In this document: piece by piece, positions 1 through 9,331 of the stretch
Position numbering within the stretch: position 1 is the first letter of the stretch
How the letters are laid out: each line of letters starts with the position of its first letter
Assembly: GCA_002360945.1 (NCBI GenBank)
Contig: DERO01000020.1
Coordinates: 1,177-53,922, forward strand
DNA: 52,746 nucleotides
Direction of reading: 5' to 3'
Source: Leclercia adecarboxylata
Lineage (GTDB): Bacteria; Pseudomonadota; Gammaproteobacteria; Enterobacterales; Enterobacteriaceae
Notes under the pieces: model-generated
Told to the model about the DNA's origin: nothing
The model's database searches: none
What the model saw: the letters and a program-made list of their open reading frames with translations, nothing else
Made by a program: the position numbers and the translations under genes

Positions 1-15
1 TGCAATAATATACGT
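1..15 (+). promoter_or_regulatory. Partial glmZ promoter cut by the window edge
   Basis: The first bases, tgcaataatatac, lie just upstream of the expected GlmZ start at about 16. They contain an AT-rich -10-like stretch. The leading TGCA is placed where the -12 element of a sigma-54 promoter would be. Enterobacterial glmZ is known to have overlapping sigma-54 and sigma-70 promoters sharing one start. The -24/-35 half and the GlrR/IHF sites lie outside the window, so this is inference from position. Confidence 0.45.
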
Positions 16-214
16 GTAGATGCTCATTCCATCTCTTATGTTCGCCTTAGGGCCTCATAAACCCCGGAATGATGCAGAGCCATTTACGGTGCTTATCGTC
101 CACTGACAGATGTCGCTTCGGCCTCATCAAACACCATGGGCATAACGTTGAGTGAAGCACCACAAGTTGTCGAACAGACCTGTTTAACGCCTGCTTTTTA
201 GCAGGCGTTTTTTT
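16..214 (+). ncRNA. glmZ: GlmZ small regulatory RNA
   Basis: GlmZ is an Hfq-dependent small RNA that base-pairs with the glmS leader and activates translation of glucosamine-6-phosphate synthase. RapZ and RNase E inactivate it when GlcN6P is plentiful. The sequence matches the recalled E. coli RNA closely: it opens with GTAGATGCTCATTCCATCTC, carries the conserved block around 104-148, has the single-stranded pairing segment (gttgtcgaacagacctg) at about 167-183, and ends in an intrinsic terminator. The location beside the hemCDXY operon is the E. coli position, although aslA is missing. The exact 5' end is inferred from E. coli. The 3' end is the U-run of the terminator. Confidence 0.93.
187..214 (+). 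terminator. GlmZ intrinsic terminator
   Basis: An 8-bp stem (ACGCCTGC at 187-194 paired with GCAGGCGT at 201-208) with a six-base loop is followed by a run of T to 214. It ends only six bases from the stop codon of the convergent transporter gene. On the minus strand the bases after the hairpin are not a clean T-run, so it looks one-directional. Confidence 0.9.
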
Positions 215-219
215 ATGCC

Positions 220-1425
220 TTATTTGCCGTAGCGCGTCAGGATCCCCACCACCATCAGCAGGGCACAGCCCGACACGCCGTACAGCGCCTGCAGCGGCCC
301 CAACACGTCAGCAATCAGTGCCGTGAGGCAGGTAAAGAGTGACGCACTGGCGGTTTGCCATCGCCACGCCTTGCCGCTGGCAGACGAGACCTGGCTGGTC
401 TGAAAGCTGCTCAACAGGCTAAACGTGCCCACTGCAAAAACGATGTTCGAGGCCAGATGGGCAATAAATACCACCCCCAGCGCTTGCGTCCCTGATAGCA
501 GCGGAACCGTCCCGTAGGCAAGTAAAAAGAGTCCGAGGCAGGTCAGGAGGAGTCGGTTGTGCCCGGCGTAGCGTGGCAGGCTCTCTCTTTTCAGCAGCAG
601 CGGGCCGCACAACTGTCCCATGCTGCGGGCAAAGAGTAAGGGCAGGGCCAGCCCGGCGGCATCATCCGGTTCGATCTGCTGCGCCAGGGCAGGCAACAGC
701 GCCATGGCGGGCGATCCCACGGCGGCGAGGGCGGGGAGCAGTAACAGACTGCGTTTTTGCAACGGAGCCAGCGCCTGCCAGCGCACCGCCACCGGTCTTT
801 CGGTCTCCGCTGCCTGCTCAGGTGCCAGAGAAGGCAGCGCGCTGCCAGCGAGGAGCAGCATCAGCAGGGAGCCCACAAAAGTGAGCGCATCGATCCCCAG
901 CAGCGCCAGGGCGGGCAGATAATGAAACAACATCATACCCAGCCCGGTACCCAGCAGCACCTGCGACGCAAAAATCATCGTCTCCAGGCATGTCGCCGCG
1001 GGCAACTCGGCTTCGGATAATCCCCGCCGGAACAGCAGAGTTAACGCGGGCCAACTCATGCCCGCCAGAAAGGCCTCGGTGGACTGCACCGCCAGTAGCG
1101 CCACCATGCTGTGATACTGAATACCCAGCAGGGGAAAGAGCAGGGCGAGCAGACCCAGCCACTCGGTCAGGACCAGCAGGCGGATGGGCGAAAAGCGCAT
1201 ACAGAGCTTCTCACCGACGAGGCTGCCCAGAAATCCCGGAAGCGTGGCAAACAAATATGCCAGGGTCAGCAAAGAGGCGGGGGCCTGCCAGTCCAGCAGC
1301 AGGCCAAAGACCATCACCTGGGTTAAGCCATTCCCCACAGAGGTAAACAGAAAAGCGCAGGCCAGCAGGCGCAGCCAGCGATGGCTGCGGAGCGCGCAAA
1401 AAAGCGCGTACAAAAGCGTGTTCAT
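220..1425 (-). CDS. Major facilitator superfamily transporter, unknown substrate
   Basis: This 401-residue, strongly hydrophobic protein has about 12 predicted membrane segments in two halves. A hydrophilic central loop lies around residues 200-220 (rich in E, A, P and R), as is usual for MFS carriers. The fold is supported by hydrophobic periodicity and repeated Gly/Pro patterns, not by a family signature. The substrate cannot be told; an efflux-type carrier is the default guess. The ATG at 1425 follows an AAGGA ribosome binding site at good spacing. The gene occupies the place of aslA/aslB in E. coli and looks monocistronic. Its stop codon almost touches the GlmZ terminator, so transcription running past its end would enter glmZ antisense. 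Confidence 0.75.
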   Translation of the reverse strand: MNTLLYALFCALRSHRWLRLLACAFLFTSVGNGLTQVMVFGLLLDWQAPASLLTLAYLFATLPGFLGSLVGEKLCMRFSPIRLLVLTEWLGLLALLFPLLGIQYHSMVALLAVQSTEAFLAGMSWPALTLLFRRGLSEAELPAATCLETMIFASQVLLGTGLGMMLFHYLPALALLGIDALTFVGSLLMLLLAGSALPSLAPEQAAETERPVAVRWQALAPLQKRSLLLLPALAAVGSPAMALLPALAQQIEPDDAAGLALPLLFARSMGQLCGPLLLKRESLPRYAGHNRLLLTCLGLFLLAYGTVPLLSGTQALGVVFIAHLASNIVFAVGTFSLLSSFQTSQVSSASGKAWRWQTASASLFTCLTALIADVLGPLQALYGVSGCALLMVVGILTRYGK

Positions 1426-1454
1426 GAAACGATCCTTTCAAAAACGATGTCGTC

Positions 1455-1471
1455 CACGCCGGAAAGGCGTG
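1455..1471 (-). other. Short hairpin in the leader of the MFS gene
   Basis: CACGCC (1455-1460) and GGCGTG (1466-1471) form a 6-bp perfect stem with a 5-base loop, about 30-45 bases upstream of the transporter start codon. It could influence the mRNA leader or be incidental. There is no T-run, so it is not a terminator. Confidence 0.3.
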
Positions 1472-1552
1472 TGCAGAAAAAATGTTTAATGAAAGGAGGT
1501 CGTTACATTGGCAGAGGCGGTCTCATGAAGAAGATGCAAAGAATGTAGCAAA

Positions 1553-1580
1553 TAAAAAAGGAGGCCGTCAGGCCTCCTTT
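1553..1580 (-). terminator. Intrinsic terminator of the hem operon
   Basis: AAAGGAGGCC (1557-1566) and GGCCTCCTTT (1571-1580) form a perfect 10-bp stem with a 4-base loop. On the minus strand it is followed by a T-run (the A-run at 1553-1559). It starts five bases after the hemY stop codon and ends the hemCDXY transcript. Confidence 0.88.
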
Positions 1581-1584
1581 GCAA

Positions 1585-2784
1585 TTATTGCTGCGGGGGA
1601 TTGTTCTGCAACGTCAGCAGCAGGCCATCGCGACGCATCGCGGCGGCTTCCTCTGGCAGATGCAGCTTGTCCAGGGTATCCGCAAGCCAGGCGTAGTCAA
1701 ACGCATCCGGGCGCTGTTTTAACGCAGCGCGGAAGGCGAGGCTGGCCTCTTTCCATTCGCCATGTCTGGCCAGAGACTGACCGAGGGTGCTCCACAGCAG
1801 CGGCCGATCGCCCACGGTTTTGATCTGCTGGCGAAGCATCTTCTCGATCTGCTCCGGGTTATTGGTTTTCAGGCGCGGGATCACCATCACCAGCCGATCG
1901 TCATACTGGCGCTTCAGGCCATCAAGAATGATGCTCTGCGCGGTATCGTGATCGTCACACTCAATCAAGTGTTCCGCCATCGCCACCTGCAATGGCACCT
2001 GCTGGCGCGTTTTGCGGCTCTGATTTTTCCACCAGGCTTTCAGGCCATCGCTACCCTGATCGGCACGCGCCTGGTCCATGAGACCAATCCAGGCCTGACG
2101 TTGCAGGTCGTCGCGCTGTTCATCGTCACCCACCTCGGCTTTTGCCATCGACGGGATGATGTCCAGCAGCGAGCCCCATGCGCCGGTGCGGATATAGGCC
2201 TGCTCAGCCAGACGCAGCACTTCCGGATGACGCGGGGCGATCTCAAGCAGACGATCGACGCCGTGGCGGGCGGCATGGTTTTCGTTGCGCGCCAGCTGCA
2301 GACGCACCCGGGTGATTTCCACCGGGATCGGATCGTTTTCGGCCAGCTCGGAGGCGCGCTCCAGATGCTGATTGGCGCGCACTTCGTCGCCGCGCTGCTG
2401 GGCGGCTTCGGCTGCCAGCAGATAGTTGACCACCGGCTGTTCAGCGTGATCGGCGTTCTTCGACATCAGCTTCTCAACCTGCTGATAGTCGCCTTCGGCC
2501 AGCTTCAGCAGCGCCTGTTCGGTCTGCTTGCGGGCGCGGCGGCGCTTGCGGCCGACAAACCAGCTGCGGGTATGCGCCCCGGTACGGAAGATGCGACGCA
2601 GGATCCACTCGATCGCCAGAAACGCCACCATCACCAGGATCAGAATGATCACCAGCCCGGTGACGCTGGTTTCGATATTGTAGTTATCGGTCTGAATCAG
2701 CACGTAACCCTGATGACCCGCCAGCATAGGACCAAGCACGATCCCGGCGAGCAACAGTGCGAAGAGTAACAGGACTTTCAACAT
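1585..2784 (-). CDS. hemY: HemY, tetratricopeptide-repeat inner-membrane protein of the hem operon
   Basis: A 399-residue protein, about the length of E. coli HemY (398). It has two N-terminal membrane segments (about residues 3-22 and 40-62), a basic stretch after the second (RKRRRARKQ near 80-88), then a soluble helical domain rich in TPR-like repeats, e.g. the block ending LGQSLARHGEWKEASLAFRAA. Despite the name it is not the protoporphyrinogen oxidase called HemY in Bacillus; that job belongs to hemG at the far end of this window. Its role in haem metabolism is not firmly settled, and a scaffold or coordinating role is inferred. It is the last gene of the operon, two bases from hemX and directly before the terminator. 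Confidence 0.95.
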   Translation of the reverse strand: MLKVLLLFALLLAGIVLGPMLAGHQGYVLIQTDNYNIETSVTGLVIILILVMVAFLAIEWILRRIFRTGAHTRSWFVGRKRRRARKQTEQALLKLAEGDYQQVEKLMSKNADHAEQPVVNYLLAAEAAQQRGDEVRANQHLERASELAENDPIPVEITRVRLQLARNENHAARHGVDRLLEIAPRHPEVLRLAEQAYIRTGAWGSLLDIIPSMAKAEVGDDEQRDDLQRQAWIGLMDQARADQGSDGLKAWWKNQSRKTRQQVPLQVAMAEHLIECDDHDTAQSIILDGLKRQYDDRLVMVIPRLKTNNPEQIEKMLRQQIKTVGDRPLLWSTLGQSLARHGEWKEASLAFRAALKQRPDAFDYAWLADTLDKLHLPEEAAAMRRDGLLLTLQNNPPQQ

Positions 2785-2786
2785 AA

Positions 2787-3959
2787 TTACTCTCCTTGCG
2801 GCGCGCTGTCAGGGGCCGGAGCCGAAGCGGGAGCTTGCTCTGCGGCCACGCCCGGCTGTGCCAGCAGGTTACGCACGCGCGTCTGCATCAGCTTCTCCAG
2901 AATCGGCTGGCTCGCCAGCTTATCCGGGACGTTCATGGTGATGTTCTGCTGGCTCAGCTTGTCCACATCGTCGAGGAAGGCCGTGGTGGTGGCATCATCG
3001 GTATCGTAGTAGGCACGCACCCAGGTCGAGACGTTGTCCAGCGCCTGCTTGTAGGTCTCTTCCTGATGGCGAGGTACCGCCTGGGCGGCTACCAGCAGGC
3101 GTGAACGCAGGTTTTCGCGCAGGTAGACGTCCTGATTCGGGGCTAACAGCGGTACGGTGGTCTCATCGCGACGGCGCACGGTGATAAAGCTGTCCATAAA
3201 GTTCTGCCAGCTTTTTTGCAGGTTGATGCGCCACTCGCTCAGCGAGCTGGAGAGTTCGCTGCTGTCGGAATCCATCGGGGAGTCGTCGTCGTTATTGTCC
3301 GCCAGACGCAGGTTATCGATCTGGTTCGACAGCTGATTCACTTTCAGAATGATGCCGTCGTAGTCCACCTGCGAAACGGTCGCCAGGCTGGCGATATCTT
3401 CGGTGAGGGCACGACGGGCGGTGATGAGGCTCGGGTCGTTCATGTCGCCCAGGCTGGCATCGGCGCTTTTCAGCAGCGCGGCGGCGGTGGTGACATCCTG
3501 ATCGCTCCACAGCTTACGCCCGGCCAGTTTGACGAGGAAATCCGCCTGCGCCAGCAGCCAGGTTTTGGCGTCGGTACCGGAAATGGCCGCCACTTTCTGC
3601 TGCATTTCATCCAGCTGCTTTGTTAGCTCTGCCTGCTGACGGTTCGCGTCGGCCAGCTGGGCCGCCTGCTGCTTGATCACCCCCTCCAGCTCGGTTTTCT
3701 GCGCCTGCTGTGCCTGTTGCAGGGCGGTAACCTGAGTGACCAGCGCGTCGCTGGTGGCGGTCTGATTGGTGGCTTGTTTCTTCACCAGGCCATACAGGCC
3801 AACGCCTGCGGCCAGCGCAATGGCGATGGCAATCGCGCTTAACGCCAGACTGGTTTTATTGCTGCCATGCTTTTTCTCTGTCGTTTCTGGCTGTGGCGTG
3901 GTGTCCACAGTCTCCCTGGTCTCTTCAACCACGGCGGAGGATTTTTCTTGTTCCGTCAT
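2787..3959 (-). CDS. hemX: HemX, putative membrane-anchored uroporphyrinogen-III C-methyltransferase family protein
   Basis: This 390-residue protein (393 in E. coli) has an acidic, Thr-rich cytoplasmic N-terminus, one membrane segment at about residues 36-60, a Gln/Ala-rich coiled coil at about 70-130, and a helical periplasmic domain ending in an Ala/Pro-rich tail. E. coli HemX was once annotated as a uroporphyrinogen methyltransferase, but it lacks the SAM-binding CobA/CysG fold and none is seen here. A membrane-associated accessory role in haem synthesis is inferred from operon position. It lies 21 bases after hemD and two bases before hemY, and the ORF is intact. Confidence 0.94.
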   Translation of the reverse strand: MTEQEKSSAVVEETRETVDTTPQPETTEKKHGSNKTSLALSAIAIAIALAAGVGLYGLVKKQATNQTATSDALVTQVTALQQAQQAQKTELEGVIKQQAAQLADANRQQAELTKQLDEMQQKVAAISGTDAKTWLLAQADFLVKLAGRKLWSDQDVTTAAALLKSADASLGDMNDPSLITARRALTEDIASLATVSQVDYDGIILKVNQLSNQIDNLRLADNNDDDSPMDSDSSELSSSLSEWRINLQKSWQNFMDSFITVRRRDETTVPLLAPNQDVYLRENLRSRLLVAAQAVPRHQEETYKQALDNVSTWVRAYYDTDDATTTAFLDDVDKLSQQNITMNVPDKLASQPILEKLMQTRVRNLLAQPGVAAEQAPASAPAPDSAPQGE

Positions 3960-3980
3960 TATGGCTTCCCATTATGAGAG

Positions 3981-4721
3981 TTATTGTAATGCGCGCAGCA
4001 GCGCATCGTTGTCGGCGTTATCAGCGATCCGAATATCTTGCCAGCCCAGTTCCCGGGCGAGGTTCGCCAGACGCTCACTGACGACCAGAAGCCGACAGCG
4101 GAGTAACCAGTTATCACGATACCATTGTGGGATCAGCGACCAGAGTTGTTGCAGCATTTCGCCGCTGGTCACCACCAGAGTGGTCACGCCGCGAGACTGC
4201 CAGCGCATCGCCTCTTCTGCACCGTCATAATGTTTATTACAACGTTGATAACATTCACAAAATGTCACTTCTGCTCCACGCTCACGCAGCGTGTCGCCCA
4301 GCAATTCTCGTCCACCGTTGCCGCGCAAAATCAGAATGCGCTTTCCCACAACAGTTTGTAATTCAGGTAATTGTAGCAACACTTCGCTGGTTTCCCGATC
4401 CAGCGGATAGCGAATGTCTTTGCCACTTTCGGTATGCAACACCAGGGCGGTGGTTCTGCCGATGGCGAAATAGCGTGGCGCATCCGGCCAGCGCTGGCCG
4501 TCCTGCTGCAGTCGGGCGTGGGCAAACTCCACGGCGTGTTGCGACAGGGCAAACAGCATGTCATCGGCCTGCAGCGTGGCAAGATAGCCGGCGAGCAGGG
4601 AGAGTTCCCGACCCGGTGAGAACTCAATCAGCGGAAAGCTCCACGCCACCTGCCCGAGTGTGCGCAGACGGCTCACTAACTCATCTCCAGCGGGAGAAGG
4701 GCGGGTGACGAGAATACTCAT
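3981..4721 (-). CDS. hemD: Uroporphyrinogen-III synthase
   Basis: HemD cyclises hydroxymethylbilane to uroporphyrinogen III, inverting ring D, in the cytoplasm. The 246-residue length equals the E. coli enzyme. The N-terminus [19 protein letters not shown] and the [14 protein letters not shown] block in the middle are typical of the family, which has two lobes joined by a beta-ladder and few conserved catalytic residues. The start overlaps the end of hemC by four bases (ATGA type), so translation is probably coupled and the two successive enzymes are made together. Confidence 0.97.
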   Translation of the reverse strand: MSILVTRPSPAGDELVSRLRTLGQVAWSFPLIEFSPGRELSLLAGYLATLQADDMLFALSQHAVEFAHARLQQDGQRWPDAPRYFAIGRTTALVLHTESGKDIRYPLDRETSEVLLQLPELQTVVGKRILILRGNGGRELLGDTLRERGAEVTFCECYQRCNKHYDGAEEAMRWQSRGVTTLVVTSGEMLQQLWSLIPQWYRDNWLLRCRLLVVSERLANLARELGWQDIRIADNADNDALLRALQ

Positions 4722-5659
4722 GCCGGGGGTTCTCCATTATAGACTTCCGCGAGAATTTCACGGGCACCGTTATTCAGCAGCTCTTCTGCCAGCGAAATAC
4801 CTAGCTGTTCTGCATCCTGTGGATGACCACGGCGTTCGCCGCGCACCATCTGCGAACCGTCCGGCGCGCCAACCAGCGCACGCAGCCACAGTTCGCCATC
4901 AATTAATTCAGCATAGCTGCCAATCGGCACCTGACATCCCCCTTCAAGGCGGGTGTTCATGGCGCGCTCCGCCTTGACGCGGATGACCGTCTCGTCGTGA
5001 TTGAGCGGCGCCAGCAGCGCATGGGTGCGTGTATCGTTGAGTCGGCACTCAATGCCCACCGCGCCCTGACCGACGGCCGGCAGCGACTGTTCAGGCGACA
5101 ACGCCACCTTAATGCGCGACTCCAGATCCAGGCGTTTCAGGCCGGCAACCGCCAGAATGATGGCGTCATATTCGCCATTATCGAGCTTGCCGAGGCGGGT
5201 GCCGACGTTGCCGCGCAGGGAGCGGATCACCAGGTCCGGACGGGACTCGGCCAGCTGGCACTGGCGGCGTAAACTTGACGTGCCAACGATGCTGCCCTGC
5301 GGCAGCGCGTCCAGCGAGTCGTAGCGATTTGAAACAAAGGCGTCGCGCGGATCTTCGCGCTCGCAAATGGTGACCAGGCCCAGCCCTTCAGGGAAATCAA
5401 CCGGAACGTCCTTCATGGAGTGAACCGCGATATCGGCGCGATCCTCAAGCAGTGCCAGCTCCAGCTCTTTGACGAACAGGCCTTTGCCACCCACTTTCGC
5501 CAGCGGTGTATCAAGAATGACATCGCCGCGCGTGACCATTGGCACCAGCTCAACGCGCAGGCCTTCATGGCAGGCTTCGAGGCGCTGCTTAACATAATGT
5601 GCCTGCCAGAGCGCAAGGGGGCTTTGGCGTGTGGCAATTCTTAAAACATTGTCTAACAT
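4718..5659 (-). CDS. hemC: Porphobilinogen deaminase (hydroxymethylbilane synthase)
   Basis: HemC joins four porphobilinogens into hydroxymethylbilane, the third common step of tetrapyrrole synthesis. From the ATG at 5659 the protein is 313 residues, the same as E. coli, beginning [19 protein letters not shown]. The frame is open seven codons further upstream, but family length favours this start. The catalytic aspartate lies in HSMKDVP (about residue 84), and the cysteine carrying the dipyrromethane cofactor is in EGGCQVPIG (about residue 242). It is the first gene of hemCDXY and is divergent from cyaA across a 344-base region that must hold both promoters. Confidence 0.98.
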   Translation of the reverse strand: MLDNVLRIATRQSPLALWQAHYVKQRLEACHEGLRVELVPMVTRGDVILDTPLAKVGGKGLFVKELELALLEDRADIAVHSMKDVPVDFPEGLGLVTICEREDPRDAFVSNRYDSLDALPQGSIVGTSSLRRQCQLAESRPDLVIRSLRGNVGTRLGKLDNGEYDAIILAVAGLKRLDLESRIKVALSPEQSLPAVGQGAVGIECRLNDTRTHALLAPLNHDETVIRVKAERAMNTRLEGGCQVPIGSYAELIDGELWLRALVGAPDGSQMVRGERRGHPQDAEQLGISLAEELLNNGAREILAEVYNGEPPA

Positions 5660-5806
5660 GCTTGTTACCGTCTTAATCATCTACTGACCATCCTAACATT
5701 GTTGTCCTGGGAGTGTCAGGTTTACGGACGTTGAGGGGTTCAGGACAGGGCAGCGAGAGAGGTTGCCTGATGCCGTATTCAGGAATTTACACGTACAGAA
5801 CGGTGC

Positions 5807-5812
5807 TACACT
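5807..5812 (+). promoter_or_regulatory. Candidate -10 element for cyaA
   Basis: TACACT sits about 40 bases upstream of the CRP site, in a block very like the E. coli cyaA P2 region. No good -35 is seen; AATTTA or TTTACA near 5784-5791 are the only candidates. The rest of the hemC-cyaA gap (5660-6003) shows no further ORF. The minus-strand hemC promoter must also lie here but could not be pinned down. Confidence 0.35.
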
Positions 5813-5851
5813 TGTATGTAGCGCATCTTTCTTTACGGTCAAACGGCAAGG

Positions 5852-5867
5852 TGTTAAATTGATCACG
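5852..5867 (+). promoter_or_regulatory. CRP-cAMP operator repressing cyaA
   Basis: TGTTA-AATTGA-TCACG fits the CRP consensus TGTGA-N6-TCACA with one perfect core (TCAC) and one degenerate half. The surrounding bases (aaggtgttaaattgatcacg) match what is recalled of the E. coli cyaA P2 operator. There, CRP-cAMP bound at the start region represses adenylate cyclase, giving negative feedback on cAMP synthesis. Confidence 0.85.
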
Positions 5868-6003
5868 TTTTAGACCATTTTTTCGTCTCCGAGACCAGAA
5901 AGATAAGGGCGAAAAAGGGCGACGGTTACTTTCGAAATACTGTGAACGCGTAATCCTCGGTCCTGGTGAGGATTAGTGCCTTCTGAACATCAGGCGATAC
6001 GTC

Positions 6004-8547
6004 TTGTACCTCTATATTGAGACTCTGAAACAGAGACTGGATGCCATCAACCAACTGCGTGTCGATCGCGCGCTTGCGGCGATGGGCCCTGCTTTCCAGC
6101 AGGTTTACAGTCTTCTGCCGACATTGTTGCACTATCACCACCCACTGATGCCGGGTTACCTCGACGGTAACGTTCCCAAGGGCATCTGCCTTTTCACGCC
6201 TGATGAAACCCAAGAACACTACCTGAAAGAGCTGGAACTCTACCGTGGTATGCCGCCGCAGGTGTCGCCGAAAGGTGAACTGCCGATCACCGGCCTCTAC
6301 ACCATGGGCAGTACCTCTTCGGTAGGGCAGAGCTGTTCTTCTGATCTGGATATCTGGGTCTGCCATCAGTCATGGCTCGATAACGACGAGCGTCAGCTGC
6401 TGCAGCGTAAATGCAGCCTGCTGGAGAGCTGGGCGGCCTCGCTCGGTGTGGAAGTAAGCTTCTTCCTGATTGATGAAAACCGTTTCCGCCATAATGAAAG
6501 CGGCAGTCTGGGTGGTGAAGACTGCGGCTCGACGCAGCACATCTTGTTGCTGGATGAGTTTTACCGTACCGCCGTGCGCCTCGCCGGGAAGCGTATTCTC
6601 TGGAGTATGGTGCCGTGCGATGAAGAAGAGCATTACGACGATTACGTCATGAAGCTCTACGCCCAGGGGGTCCTGACGCCAAACGAGTGGCTGGATCTGG
6701 GCGGCCTGAGCTCGCTGTCAGCCGAAGAGTACTTCGGTGCGAGCCTGTGGCAGCTGTATAAAAGTATCGATTCCCCATATAAAGCGGTGCTGAAAACCCT
6801 GCTGCTTGAAGCCTACTCGTGGGAATACCCGACGCCGCGCCTGCTGGCGAAAGACATTAAACAGCGTCTGCATGATGGCGAGATCGTCTCTTTCGGTCTG
6901 GATGCCTACTGCATGATGCTGGAGCGCGTCACCGAATACCTGAAAGCCATTGACGATCCGACCCGTCTCGACCTGGTCCGTCGATGTTTCTATCTCAAAG
7001 TCTGTGAAAAGCTCAGCCGCGAACGCGCATGCGTCGGCTGGCGTCGTGAAGTGGTCAGTCAGTTAGTGAAAGAGTGGGGATGGGACGAAGAGCGTCTGTC
7101 GATGCTCGATAACCGCGCCAACTGGAAGATCGATCAGGTGCGTGAAGCACACAACGAGCTGCTCGATGCGATGATGCAGAGCTATCGTAACCTGATCCGC
7201 TTTGCCCGTCGCAATAACCTCAGCGTTTCCGCCAGCCCGCAGGATATCGGTGTTCTGACCCGTAAGCTGTATGCCGCGTTTGAAGCGCTACCGGGTAAAG
7301 TGACGCTGGTGAACCCGCAGATTTCGCCGGACCTGTCTGAACCAAACCTGACCTTTATCTATGTACCGCCGGGTCGCGCCAACCGCACCGGGTGGTATCT
7401 GTACAACCGTGCGCCGAGCATGGACTCGATCATCAGCCATCAGCCGCTGGAATATAACCGCTATCTGAATAAGCTGGTGGCCTGGGCCTGGTTTAACGGC
7501 CTGCTGACATCACGTACCCGCCTGTTTATTAAGGGCAACGAGATCGTCGATCTCGCTAAACTGCAGGAGATGGTGGCGGATGTGTCGCACCACTTCCCGC
7601 TGCGTCTGCCTGCGCCGACGCCGAAAGCGCTCTACAGCCCGTGCGAAATTCGCCATCTGGCGATTATCGTCAACCTCGAATATGACCCGACGGCGGCGTT
7701 CCGCAATCAGGTGGTGCATTTCGATTTCCGCAAGCTGGACGTGTTCAGCTTTGGCGAGCAGCAAAACTGTCTGGTGGGCAGCGTCGATCTGCTCTACCGC
7801 AACTCGTGGAACGAAGTGCGTACTCTGCACTTCAACGGCGAGCAGGCGATGATCGAAGCGCTGAAAACCATTCTCGGCAAGATGCACCAGGATGCAGCTC
7901 CGCCGGACAGCGTCGAGGTCTTCTGCTACAGCCAGCATCTGCGCGGCCTGATCCGTACCCGCGTGCAGCAGTTGGTCTCTGAGTGTATCGACCTGCGTCT
8001 CTCCAGCACCCGTCAGGAAACCGGGCGCTTCAAAGCGCTGCGCGTGTCCGGGCAGACCTGGGGCCTGTTCTTTGAGCGTCTGAACGTTTCGGTGCAAAAG
8101 CTGGAAAACGCCATCGAGTTCTACGGCGCCATTTCGCACAACAAACTGCACGGTCTGTCGGTACAGGTTGAGACCAACCATGTCAAACTGCCGCAGGTGG
8201 TGGATGGCTTTGCCAGCGAAGGGATTATTCAGTTCTTCTTTGAAGAGTCGGGTGACGATGCCGGTTTCAATATCTATATCCTTGATGAAACCAACCGCGC
8301 CGAAGTGTATCACCACTGTGAAGGCAGCAAAGAGGAGCTGGTGCGCGACGTCAGCCGTTTCTACTCCTCCTCACACGACCGCTTCACCTACGGTTCCAGT
8401 TTTATCAACTTCAACCTGCCGCAGTTCTACCAGATTGTGAAGGTTGATGGCCGCGCGCAGGTGATCCCGTTCCGCACTCAGGTGATTGCCGCTGCTCCGG
8501 CCAATCAGGACGCCAACACCCCGCTGTTGCAGCAGTATTTCTCCTGA
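6004..8547 (+). CDS. cyaA: Class I adenylate cyclase
   Basis: CyaA converts ATP to cAMP, the ligand of CRP. The 847-residue length is close to E. coli (848). The N-terminal half is catalytic, with the nucleotidyltransferase-type motif [17 protein letters not shown] at residues 102-118 (GS plus Asp114 and Asp116). The C-terminal half is the regulatory domain responding to EIIA-Glc. The start is TTG at 6004, as in E. coli, where the weak start limits a protein that is toxic in excess. No ATG gives the family N-terminus [13 protein letters not shown]. The CRP operator lies about 140 bases upstream. Confidence 0.98.
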   Translation: MYLYIETLKQRLDAINQLRVDRALAAMGPAFQQVYSLLPTLLHYHHPLMPGYLDGNVPKGICLFTPDETQEHYLKELELYRGMPPQVSPKGELPITGLYTMGSTSSVGQSCSSDLDIWVCHQSWLDNDERQLLQRKCSLLESWAASLGVEVSFFLIDENRFRHNESGSLGGEDCGSTQHILLLDEFYRTAVRLAGKRILWSMVPCDEEEHYDDYVMKLYAQGVLTPNEWLDLGGLSSLSAEEYFGASLWQLYKSIDSPYKAVLKTLLLEAYSWEYPTPRLLAKDIKQRLHDGEIVSFGLDAYCMMLERVTEYLKAIDDPTRLDLVRRCFYLKVCEKLSRERACVGWRREVVSQLVKEWGWDEERLSMLDNRANWKIDQVREAHNELLDAMMQSYRNLIRFARRNNLSVSASPQDIGVLTRKLYAAFEALPGKVTLVNPQISPDLSEPNLTFIYVPPGRANRTGWYLYNRAPSMDSIISHQPLEYNRYLNKLVAWAWFNGLLTSRTRLFIKGNEIVDLAKLQEMVADVSHHFPLRLPAPTPKALYSPCEIRHLAIIVNLEYDPTAAFRNQVVHFDFRKLDVFSFGEQQNCLVGSVDLLYRNSWNEVRTLHFNGEQAMIEALKTILGKMHQDAAPPDSVEVFCYSQHLRGLIRTRVQQLVSECIDLRLSSTRQETGRFKALRVSGQTWGLFFERLNVSVQKLENAIEFYGAISHNKLHGLSVQVETNHVKLPQVVDGFASEGIIQFFFEESGDDAGFNIYILDETNRAEVYHHCEGSKEELVRDVSRFYSSSHDRFTYGSSFINFNLPQFYQIVKVDGRAQVIPFRTQVIAAAPANQDANTPLLQQYFS

Positions 8548-8555
8548 GTCGCTGA

Positions 8556-8627
8556 GCCGGATGCGCTTTGCTTATCCGGCCTACGGTTCGAGCCGTTGTA
8601 GGCCCGGTAAGCGCAGCGCCACCGGGC
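8556..8627 (+). repeat. Pair of inverted REP elements (BIME) between cyaA and cyaY
   Basis: REP one (8556-8584, gccggatgcg...ggcctac) and REP two (8598-8627, gtaggcccgg...ccgggc) face each other across a short linker, the usual bacterial interspersed mosaic element. It lies between the convergent ends of cyaA and cyaY. Such elements can protect mRNA 3' ends and bind gyrase or IHF. Confidence 0.9.
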
Positions 8628-8635
8628 AATAAACC

Positions 8636-8956
8636 TTAACGGAAGCTCACCTCTTCGCCTGACTGCGCGGTCGCGGCCTGCTCAAGCAGATCCCAGAACG
8701 CTTCACCGCTGCGATCGCAAATCCACTCGTCGCCCTTCAGGTCGAAATGGTAGCCGCCCTGCTTGGTGGCCAGCCACACCTGGTGAAGCGGTTCCTGACG
8801 GTTAATAATGATCTTGCTGCCGTTTTCAAAGCTGATGGTCAGTACGCCGCCGTTGATTTCACAATCGATATCGCTGTCGCCATCCCAGTCGTCCAGGCGT
8901 TCTTCGATGGTTTGCCACAGGTTATCGGCAAGGCGATGGAATTCACTGTCATTCAT
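8636..8956 (-). CDS. cyaY: CyaY, bacterial frataxin
   Basis: Frataxin homologue that binds iron and the IscS desulfurase and slows or tunes iron-sulfur cluster assembly. The 106 residues equal the E. coli length. Features are an acidic first helix ([12 protein letters not shown], about residues 22-33) that supplies the iron-binding face, and the conserved sheet segment ending in [15 protein letters not shown] near residues 59-73. The gene is convergent with cyaA and divergent from lptM. Confidence 0.97.
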   Translation of the reverse strand: MNDSEFHRLADNLWQTIEERLDDWDGDSDIDCEINGGVLTISFENGSKIIINRQEPLHQVWLATKQGGYHFDLKGDEWICDRSGEAFWDLLEQAATAQSGEEVSFR

Positions 8957-9095
8957 GGTTCTGTTCCTGTTTTTCGTGATGGCGGCAGTATAACGCTAAA
9001 TAATTCCGGTTGCAGGTTAGCGGCAAACTCTTGCTTTTGTGCCTTCTCCTGCGATGATAGAAAACAGAAAGCATGAACTTACAGGCAACCTGATA

Positions 9096-9299
9096 ATGAA
9101 AAAAGTTTTTGGAACGCTTGCCGTTCTCCTCGCACTGTTTAGCCTGAGTGGCTGTGGTCTGAAAGGGCCGCTCTATTTCCCACCGGCAGATAAAACCGCG
9201 CCGCCACCGACCAAAAAAGCGCAAAGCCCTGTACAAACCACCATGCCAGATCGTAACGATCGCGGCGATAATGGCGGCCCAAGCCAGGTGAATTACTGA
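9096..9299 (+). CDS. lptM: LptM (YifL), small lipoprotein of the LPS translocon
   Basis: A 67-residue lipoprotein precursor. The basic start MKKVFG, a hydrophobic core and the lipobox LSGC place the lipidated cysteine at residue 20. The mature N-terminus CGLKGPLYFPP matches E. coli YifL. LptM binds the LptD-LptE translocon and helps LptD acquire its correct disulfides. The frame is open further upstream, but the signal peptide fixes the start at 9096. It is followed after about 30 bases by dapF, probably co-transcribed. Confidence 0.95.
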   Translation: MKKVFGTLAVLLALFSLSGCGLKGPLYFPPADKTAPPPTKKAQSPVQTTMPDRNDRGDNGGPSQVNY

Positions 9300-9331
9300 C
9301 GCGCGTTGCGAACCGCGCAATGGAGTAAATA

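Noticed and set aside
1762..2769. A 335-codon plus-strand frame opposite hemY
   Set aside because: It lies fully antisense to hemY, is rich in His, Gln and Arg as expected for a shadow of a GC-rich gene, and has no ribosome binding site or recognisable domain.
1585..2784. hemY as protoporphyrinogen oxidase
   Set aside because: The protein has TPR-like repeats and membrane anchors, not a flavin oxidase fold. In this group the oxidase step is done by HemG, found at 51989-52531.
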